This document shows positions 58,858 to 64,000 of a DNA stretch of 64,000 nt, in pieces. Source of the DNA: Bradyrhizobium erythrophlei (GTDB lineage: Bacteria > Pseudomonadota > Alphaproteobacteria > Rhizobiales > Xanthobacteraceae); assembly GCF_900129505.1 (NCBI RefSeq), contig NZ_LT670818.1, positions 8,279,001 to 8,343,000 of the forward strand, given 5' to 3'. Under the pieces are notes generated by a model. That model was not told the DNA's origin, did no database searches, and was given only the letters and a program-made list of their open reading frames with translations. The position numbers were made by a program, and so were the translations under genes. Positions within the stretch are counted from its first letter, which is position 1; every line of letters starts with the position of its first letter.

Positions 58858-59100
58858 TTAAGCTTTCACCTCAATAGCATAATTCTCGATCACTGTGTTC
58901 GCCAGCAGCTTGTCGGCGGCGGCTTTCAGCGCCGCCTCCGCCTTGGCCTTGTCGGAGCCCGAAAGCTCGATGTCGAACACCTTGCCCTGGCGGACGCTGG
59001 CGACGCCATCGACCCCGAGCGATTTCAGCGCGCCCTCGATGGCCTTGCCCTGCGGATCGAGAATGCCCGACTTCAGTGTAACGGTAACGCGCGCTTTCAC
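58858..59100 (-). CDS. purS: Phosphoribosylformylglycinamidine synthase subunit PurS
   Basis: 80-aa small subunit bridging PurL and PurQ. It begins MKARVTVTLKSGILDPQGKA from a GTG at 59100 with GAGG 6 nt upstream, then IEGALKSLGVDGVASVRQGK and ANTVIENYAIEV. Longer frames starting at 59340 run antisense-like through purC and are rejected. It follows purC by 8 bp. Confidence 0.97.
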   Translation of the reverse strand: MKARVTVTLKSGILDPQGKAIEGALKSLGVDGVASVRQGKVFDIELSGSDKAKAEAALKAAADKLLANTVIENYAIEVKA

Positions 59101-59108
59101 GTCCTGCC

Positions 59109-59876
59109 TCAGCTCTTGACCAGCACCGGGCCGGAGCCCGCCGGCCGTTCGTTCTCCATCAGGATGCCCAACCGCTTTGCGACCTCGGTATAGGCCTCCA
59201 GGAGGCCCCCTAGATCCCTGCGGAAACGGTCCTTGTCGAGCTTCTCGTTCGACTTGATGTCCCACAGCCGGCAGGAATCGGGGGATATCTCGTCGGCGAC
59301 GATGATTCGCATCATCTCGTTCTCGAACAGGCGCCCGCATTCCATCTTGAAATCGACCAGGCGAATGCCGATGCCCAAAAACAAACCAGTGAGGAAGTCG
59401 TTGACGCGAATCGCCAGCGCCATGATGTCGTCGATTTCCTGCGGCGTCGCCCAGCCGAAGGCGGTGATGTGCTCTTCCGACACCATGGGATCGTTGAGCT
59501 GATCGTTTTTGTAATAGAATTCGATGATCGAACGCGGAAGTTGGGTGCCTTCCTCGATCCCCAGGCGCTGCGACAGCGAGCCCGCCGCCACGTTCCGCAC
59601 CACCACCTCCAGCGGCACGATCTCGACCTCGCGAATCAGCTGTTCGCGCATGTTGAGCCGGCGGATGAAATGGGTGGGCACCCCGATATCGTTGAGGTGC
59701 TGAAACAGGTACTCCGAAATCCGGTTGTTGAGGACGCCCTTGCCCTCGATCACCTGGTGTTTCTTGGCATTGAACGCGGTCGCATCGTCCTTGAAGTGCT
59801 GAATTAGTGTACCAGGCTCCGGACCTTCATAGAGGACCTTGGCCTTGCCTTCATAAATGCGGCGCCGACGGCTCAT
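59109..59876 (-). CDS. purC: Phosphoribosylaminoimidazole-succinocarboxamide synthase
   Basis: 255-aa SAICAR synthetase. Marks: [70 protein letters not shown] and the closing [11 protein letters not shown]. Start: ATG 59876 ([11 protein letters not shown]) is the family norm, but ATG 59906 has a GGAG 11 nt upstream and cannot be excluded. First gene of the purC-purS-coiled coil-purQ unit. Confidence 0.97.
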   Translation of the reverse strand: MSRRRRIYEGKAKVLYEGPEPGTLIQHFKDDATAFNAKKHQVIEGKGVLNNRISEYLFQHLNDIGVPTHFIRRLNMREQLIREVEIVPLEVVVRNVAAGSLSQRLGIEEGTQLPRSIIEFYYKNDQLNDPMVSEEHITAFGWATPQEIDDIMALAIRVNDFLTGLFLGIGIRLVDFKMECGRLFENEMMRIIVADEISPDSCRLWDIKSNEKLDKDRFRRDLGGLLEAYTEVAKRLGILMENERPAGSGPVLVKS

Positions 59877-60189
59877 TGGGATGTACCGTGTGTTGTTGAA
59901 ATCCATGAATTTGGGTGCTCCGGATGACCTAGGGATTGCGACCCACGACGGAGCTGCCGTGAAGGCCTGGGACAGGAAACAGAACGAGAACCGAGCCTGG
60001 AATCCAACCTATCTGATTGGTCTACCCAGCACAATCGATCCGGTCCTCCTCGAGCTGAGTTTTACCGTGCTGCCTGCGGCTTCGAGGCCGTTGTTTTAAC
60101 CATTTCATCCCGTTATCTAAGCGCCCAGGCAGGCTGCCGCAACGAGGCGGTCATCACCATTTTCGGCTCTAGGGATCGGAACCCAGGAA
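59877..60189. other. Divergent upstream region of purC and the DUF1476 gene
   Basis: About 310 bp with no supported gene. It should hold promoters for both directions. I see no purine riboswitch or clear operator. Confidence 0.4.
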
Positions 60190-60513
60190 ATGACCACATT
60201 CGACAAGCGCGAGGAAGGTTTCGAGAGGAAGTTCGCCCTCGACGAGGAGCAGAAGTTCAAGGCCGAAGCCCGCCGCAACAAGCTCCTCGGCCTGTGGGTG
60301 GCGGAGAAGCTGGGCCTGTCAGGGGAAGCCGCCAATACCTATGCCAAGGACGTGATCGCCGCCGAGTTCCAGGAAGCCGGCGACGCCAACGTGGTCGGCA
60401 AGGTCATGAGCGACCTCAAAGCCAAGGGCATCACCATCGCCGAGCGCGAACTGCAGGCGAAGATGGAGCAACTGACCGCGCAGGCCGTCGCCGAGGTGAA
60501 GGCGGGGAAGTAA
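60190..60513 (+). CDS. DUF1476 protein, F1-ATPase zeta-subunit/inhibitor type
   Basis: 107-aa helical protein MTTFDKREEGFERKFALDEE, followed by EARRNKLLGLWVAEKLGL and the tail LQAKMEQLTAQAVAEVKAG. This is the alphaproteobacterial DUF1476 family whose Paracoccus denitrificans member is the zeta inhibitor of the F1Fo-ATP synthase. CAGGAA precedes the ATG. Inhibitor activity in this species is inferred; not all members inhibit strongly. Confidence 0.92.
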   Translation: MTTFDKREEGFERKFALDEEQKFKAEARRNKLLGLWVAEKLGLSGEAANTYAKDVIAAEFQEAGDANVVGKVMSDLKAKGITIAERELQAKMEQLTAQAVAEVKAGK

Positions 60514-60578
60514 GGGGCGAATAGTGGGTGGCGAATGGCGAATAGGGAAAACTCCATTCGCCACTCGCGTCTTGGTCC

Positions 60579-61061
60579 TCACCCCTCCTTGAAGCCGTAT
60601 TCCGGCACGTTGCCGCTGGCGCCGTAATATTTGTACGGCAGGAATTTGCCCGACATCGTGATCTTGACGCGGTCACCCTTCGGATTGGGCAAGCGCTCCA
60701 TCACCATGTCGAAATCGATTGCCGACATGATGCCGTCGCCATATTCCTCCTCGATCAGCGCCTTCCAGGCAGGACCATTGACCATCACCAGTTCGTAGAA
60801 GCGGTAAATCAGGGGGTCGGTCGGCGGCATCGGCATGCCGCGCATCGGCACCTCGTTGAGCATCGCGGTCTCGGATTTTGACAGCCCGAACAGCTCGCCG
60901 GCGTTCGCGGCCTGCGGCTTGGTCAGCTTCATCTGGCCGAGGATGGCGCCGACGATCAGCACCTCCGAATAGCCGCCGATCTTTTCGCAGATATGCTTCC
61001 AGCTCCAGCCCTTCTCGCGCTTGATATCGAGCAGCTTTTCGGTGAGGTCGGATCGCTTCAT
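60579..61061 (-). CDS. cynS: Cyanate hydratase (cyanase)
   Basis: 160-aa enzyme converting cyanate and bicarbonate to ammonia and two CO2. Active-site residues Arg87, Glu90 and Ser113 lie at the spacing known from Escherichia coli cyanase (96, 99, 122). An N-terminal helix-turn-helix-like domain (KREKGWSWKHICEKIGGYSE) is normal. Last gene of a unit with the transporter genes upstream; the palindromic element at 61081-61235 separates it from the ATPase gene. Confidence 0.96.
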   Translation of the reverse strand: MKRSDLTEKLLDIKREKGWSWKHICEKIGGYSEVLIVGAILGQMKLTKPQAANAGELFGLSKSETAMLNEVPMRGMPMPPTDPLIYRFYELVMVNGPAWKALIEEEYGDGIMSAIDFDMVMERLPNPKGDRVKITMSGKFLPYKYYGASGNVPEYGFKEG

Positions 61062-61080
61062 GTGTGGTCTCCCTTGCATT

Positions 61081-61235
61081 CGTCGTGCCCGGGCTTGTCC
61101 CGGGCATCCCATGTCTTGATCGTCAGTCTAGGAAGACGTGGATGGCCGGGACCTGTCCACGCCAGAGGCTTCGACGGGCTTCGACTGCTTGTCCGCCGAA
61201 GCTTTCGCGTAGGCGGGCAGGCCCGGCCGTGACGT
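61081..61235. repeat. Nested palindromic repeat between cynS and the ATPase gene
   Basis: TGCCCGGG/CCCGGGCA and GTCTT/AAGAC stems belong to one element (ending with GCCCGGCCGTGACG). Inside it, a second unit containing CCGCCGAAGC and GCGTAGGCGG is inserted. The left part follows the ATPase stop; the right part is read as the ATPase C-terminus. Confidence 0.8.
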
Positions 61236-62120
61236 CTGTTTTGTTTCCTCGGAACCCGAGGCAATGACCAGTTCCGGCTTGCCGATCCGCACCATCGGCA
61301 CATGGCGCGGATCGTGGCCGGGCATTTCGGTCGCAAAATTCCTGCTGCGGCTGACCAGGAAATCGACGATGTGGTTGCGTAGCGCGTAGTACAGCGGGTG
61401 CCGGTGCAGATCGCTGCGGCCGCGATCCTTCGGCAGCGGATTTTCCACGATTTCGGCCAGCACCGCGCCGGGGCCGTTGGTCATCAGGAAGATCCTGTCG
61501 GCGAGATAGATCGCCTCGTCGACGTCATGGGTGATCATGAACGCGGTCTGCCCGGTTTCGAGGCAAATGCGCCGGACCTCGTCCTGCAGCGTGCCGCGCG
61601 TCAACGCGTCCAGCGCCGAGAACGGCTCGTCCATCAGCATGATTTTCGGCGTGATCGAGAGCGCGCGCGCAATGCCGACGCGCTGTTTCATGCCGCCGGA
61701 CAATTCCGACGGACGCTTGTGCTCGGCACCGGTGAGGCCCACGAGATCGATGAAGGTCTGCGCGTGCGCCTTGACCTTGGCGCGGTCCCAGTTGCGCCAT
61801 TTCGAGGTCACGGCGTAGGCGACGTTGCCGAGCACGGTGCGCCACGGCAGCAGCGCATGGCTCTGGAAGATCACGGCGCGGTCGAGGCTCGTGCCCTCGA
61901 TCGCCTGCCCGTCCACGATCACCGTGCCTTCGCTTGGCTGGTCGAGGCCGGCGAGAATGTTCAGCACCGTGGTCTTGCCGCAGCCCGAGTGGCCGATCAC
62001 GCAGCCGAACTCGCCGCGCGGCATCGACAGCCAGAGATTTTCGAACACGGCGATCTCGCCACCAGCCGCGCCCGGATAGCGCTTTGCGATGCCCTCGATG
62101 GAGATGAATTTGTCGGTCAT
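61128..62120 (-). CDS. Cyanate/nitrate-type ABC transporter ATP-binding protein
   Basis: 330-aa ATPase of the NrtD/CynD/TauB family. Walker A GHSGCGKTT, signature LSGGMKQR, Walker B MLMDEPFSALD and switch ITHDVDEA are intact. From about residue 270 the tail diverges (ELVIASGSEETKQTSRPGL ...), and the final 35 or so residues (AYAKASADKQSKP ...) are encoded by the nested palindromic repeat, so the native C-terminus was replaced. Position before cynS implies cyanate uptake. Confidence 0.92.
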   Translation of the reverse strand: MTDKFISIEGIAKRYPGAAGGEIAVFENLWLSMPRGEFGCVIGHSGCGKTTVLNILAGLDQPSEGTVIVDGQAIEGTSLDRAVIFQSHALLPWRTVLGNVAYAVTSKWRNWDRAKVKAHAQTFIDLVGLTGAEHKRPSELSGGMKQRVGIARALSITPKIMLMDEPFSALDALTRGTLQDEVRRICLETGQTAFMITHDVDEAIYLADRIFLMTNGPGAVLAEIVENPLPKDRGRSDLHRHPLYYALRNHIVDFLVSRSRNFATEMPGHDPRHVPMVRIGKPELVIASGSEETKQTSRPGLPAYAKASADKQSKPVEASGVDRSRPSTSS

Positions 62121-62124
62121 CCCA

Positions 62125-62964
62125 TCACTCCGGGAACGTGACCATGCGTGTGAACCGCGCGAGGATCTGGTCCAGCAGCATGCCGACGAGGCCGATCAGG
62201 AAGATGGCGATGATGACGTTGGTGATCGAGAGGTTGTTCCACTCATTCCAGACGAAATAGCCGATGCCGGTGCCGCCTACCAGCATCTCGGCGGCGACGA
62301 TCACGAGCCAGGCGATGCCGATCGAGATCCGCATGCCCGTCAGGATCGTCGGAGCTGCCGCCGGCAGGATCACGGTGAAAGCGCGCCTGATGGTGCCGAC
62401 CTCGAGGGTACGGGCGACGTTGATCCATTCCTTGCGCACGGCGGCTACGCCGAACGCGGTGTTGAGCAGCATCGGCCATACCGAGCAGATGAAAATGACA
62501 AAGATCGCCGACAGGCCGGAATCCTTGATGGTGTAGAGCGCCAGCGGCATCCAGGCGAGCGGCGAGATCGGCTTCAGAATCTGGATAAACGGATCGAGCG
62601 CCTTGTTGATCAAGGGCGACATCCCGATCAGGAAGCCGAGCGGGATCGCGACCAGCACGGCGAGCAGATAGCCCACGCCCACGCGCGCGATGGAATAGCC
62701 GAGCTGGATGCCGAGGCCCTTGTCGTTCGGCCCGTTGTCGTAGAACGGCCGCTTGAGGTGCTCCCACAATTTGGCGCCGACATCGAGCGGGCCCGGCATC
62801 ACCGACTTGCCTTGCGTCGCGGTCAGCCCCATCAGCCTGGCATATTCCGGGCTCATAACGGCGGTGGCGCCGGTGCCGCGCGTGGCAAGATGCCAGACGC
62901 CGATGAAGGCCAAAAACAGCGCGACCGAAACGATCGCCGCACGAAAGCGCAGCGAGGCGGTCAT
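62125..62964 (-). CDS. Cyanate/nitrate-type ABC transporter permease
   Basis: 279-aa membrane protein with the inner-membrane coupling loop EWINVARTLEVGTIRRAFTV and GMRISIGIAWLVIVAAEMLV, typical of NrtB/CynB permeases. About six helices. ATG 62964 (MTASLRFRAAIVS) is preferred to the start at 63063, whose extra 33 codons come from a palindromic repeat. It lies 4 bp before the ATPase gene. Confidence 0.92.
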   Translation of the reverse strand: MTASLRFRAAIVSVALFLAFIGVWHLATRGTGATAVMSPEYARLMGLTATQGKSVMPGPLDVGAKLWEHLKRPFYDNGPNDKGLGIQLGYSIARVGVGYLLAVLVAIPLGFLIGMSPLINKALDPFIQILKPISPLAWMPLALYTIKDSGLSAIFVIFICSVWPMLLNTAFGVAAVRKEWINVARTLEVGTIRRAFTVILPAAAPTILTGMRISIGIAWLVIVAAEMLVGGTGIGYFVWNEWNNLSITNVIIAIFLIGLVGMLLDQILARFTRMVTFPE

Positions 62965-62984
62965 GAGATGCGGCCCCTCAGCGA

Positions 62985-63101
62985 GTCGTCCCGGCGAAAG
63001 CCGGGACCCATACGCCGTGAAGTTTCGTTCGGCAAAGTGGGAGAGACCTTCTTCATCAAACAATGCCGGTTGTCATGGGTCGCGGCTTTCGCCGGGACGA
63101 C
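62985..63101. repeat. 27-bp inverted repeat between transporter genes
   Basis: The arm at 62985-63011 (GTCGTCCCGGCGAAAGCCGG plus 7 bases) pairs with 63075-63101 with one mismatch over 27 bp and a 63-nt loop. It forms a strong hairpin in the intergenic part of the operon, between the binding-protein and permease genes. Confidence 0.9.
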
Positions 63102-63129
63102 GGGTGTACATGTGGCGCCGCCTCACCCC

Positions 63130-64000
63130 TCACGATGCCTTCCTGATCTTGAAGCTGTTGACGTAGTCCTCGGGCTTCGCCGGGTCGAAGATCTTGCCCA
63201 TTACCGAGAACGACTTGTAGGCCGTCGCCGGTGGCGCCAGCCCCATCTCCGCCATCACCTTGGCGGTGTCGGTGGCGAGATAGACCTGTTCGGCGACGCC
63301 CTTGTAATCGACATCGCCCTTGATCTGGCCCCAGCGCTTCATCTGCGTGAGCATCCAGACCGCGAAGGACTGCCAGGGGAATGGATCGAAGTCGACGCGC
63401 TTGGCGTCGGTCTTCACGCCGCCGAGACCGTCGGCATAGGTGCCGGTCAGCACCTGTTCCAGCACGGTGACCGGCGCGTTGATATAGTTCGCGGGCGCGA
63501 TGGCTTCCGCGATCTCCTTGCGATGCTCGGCTTTCGAGGCGTAGGCGGTGGCGTCGACGATCGCCCTGGTCAGCGCGGCAAAGCTCTTCGGCGAGGTCGT
63601 GATGAATTCCCGGCTCGCGGCAAAGCTGCAGCAGGGATGGCCGTCCCAGATTTCCTTCGACAGCATGTGCATGAAGCCGACGCCGTCATAGATCGCGCGC
63701 TGGCAGATATTGTCGGGCGCGAGGAAACCATCGATGTTCTCGGCGCGAAGGTTGGCGACCATTTCCGGCGGCGGCACCGATCGCAGCTGCACATCGGTGT
63801 CGGGATCAAGGCCGTTTTCCGCGAGATAATAGCGCAGCAAGTAATTGTGCATCGAGTAGTCGAAGGGAATGGCGAACTTCATGCCCTTCCAGTCCTTCGG
63901 GTCGCGCTTGTCCTTGTGCTTGATCGCGAGCGTGATGCCCTGCCCGTTGATGTTCTCGATCGCAGGCACCGTGAACGGGACCGCATTCGCGCCGAGACCG
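63130..64000 (-). CDS. Cyanate/nitrate-type ABC transporter substrate-binding protein (partial)
   Basis: The last 289 or so codons of a binding protein of the NrtA/CynA family; the 5' end lies beyond the right edge. Marks: IENINGQGITLAIKHKDKRD, WKGMKFAIPFDYSMHNYLLR, PPPEMVANLRAENIDGFLAP, and WDGHPCCSFAASREFI. The frame continues upstream through VPAI to 64000. First visible gene of the cyanate transport and cyanase unit; it should bind cyanate or nitrate in the periplasm. Confidence 0.9.
   Translation of the reverse strand, partial: GLGANAVPFTVPAIENINGQGITLAIKHKDKRDPKDWKGMKFAIPFDYSMHNYLLRYYLAENGLDPDTDVQLRSVPPPEMVANLRAENIDGFLAPDNICQRAIYDGVGFMHMLSKEIWDGHPCCSFAASREFITTSPKSFAALTRAIVDATAYASKAEHRKEIAEAIAPANYINAPVTVLEQVLTGTYADGLGGVKTDAKRVDFDPFPWQSFAVWMLTQMKRWGQIKGDVDYKGVAEQVYLATDTAKVMAEMGLAPPATAYKSFSVMGKIFDPAKPEDYVNSFKIRKAS

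Overview
The window is high-G+C alphaproteobacterial chromosome, most like Bradyrhizobium or a close relative in the Nitrobacteraceae. The evidence is the split PurS/PurQ/PurL purine enzymes, a DUF1476 ATPase-inhibitor protein, EgtB/EgtD, a nitrate-type cyanate transporter with cyanase, abundant class III adenylate cyclases, many tiny secreted proteins, and an interspersed repeat whose text I associate from memory with Bradyrhizobium genomes. No tRNA, rRNA, CRISPR array, integrase or intact transposase was seen.

Layout. 0-9 kb is compact housekeeping: P1-family peptidase, EF-hand protein, rpe, a kinase-universal stress protein fusion paired with a metallophosphoesterase, a TetR regulator with a possible leader ORF and operator, purB and murI. 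9-37 kb is an accessory, visibly lower-G+C region: an arylsulfatase between two direct repeats, a DUF1254 protein, a DUF3302-HlyD-NodT efflux operon, a Tat-type substrate-binding protein, a quinone reductase-like enzyme, a cyclase with TPRs, a run of about a dozen small secreted or membrane proteins, several gene remnants, and an AaeXAB-like FUSC efflux operon. It is full of short dispersed repeats and holds a 514-bp direct repeat (25437-25950 and 35955-36468) that looks identical. 37-64 kb returns to conserved genes: HpcH/HpaI aldolase, an E2-like acyltransferase, rpsD, a threonine aldolase-like lyase, tandem serine hydrolases, a macrodomain protein, grxD, egtB-egtD, ltrA, bolA, an MHYT-GGDEF-EAL protein, purL, purQ, purS, purC, DUF1476, and a cynA-cynB-cynD-cynS operon whose first gene runs off the right edge.

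How it fits together. PurC, PurS, PurQ, PurL and PurB cover successive purine steps; a small coiled-coil gene is translationally coupled into the purS-purQ segment. EgtB and EgtD make ergothioneine, and GrxD and BolA (iron-sulfur cluster and redox partners) lie nearby. Cyanate uptake and cyanase form one transcription unit. Two separate membrane-fusion efflux systems sit in the accessory region. The most unusual features are the repeat architecture of 9-37 kb, a micro-inverted SAM-domain cyclase remnant, a kinase with non-standard catalytic motifs, and an ABC ATPase whose C-terminus is encoded by an intergenic repeat.
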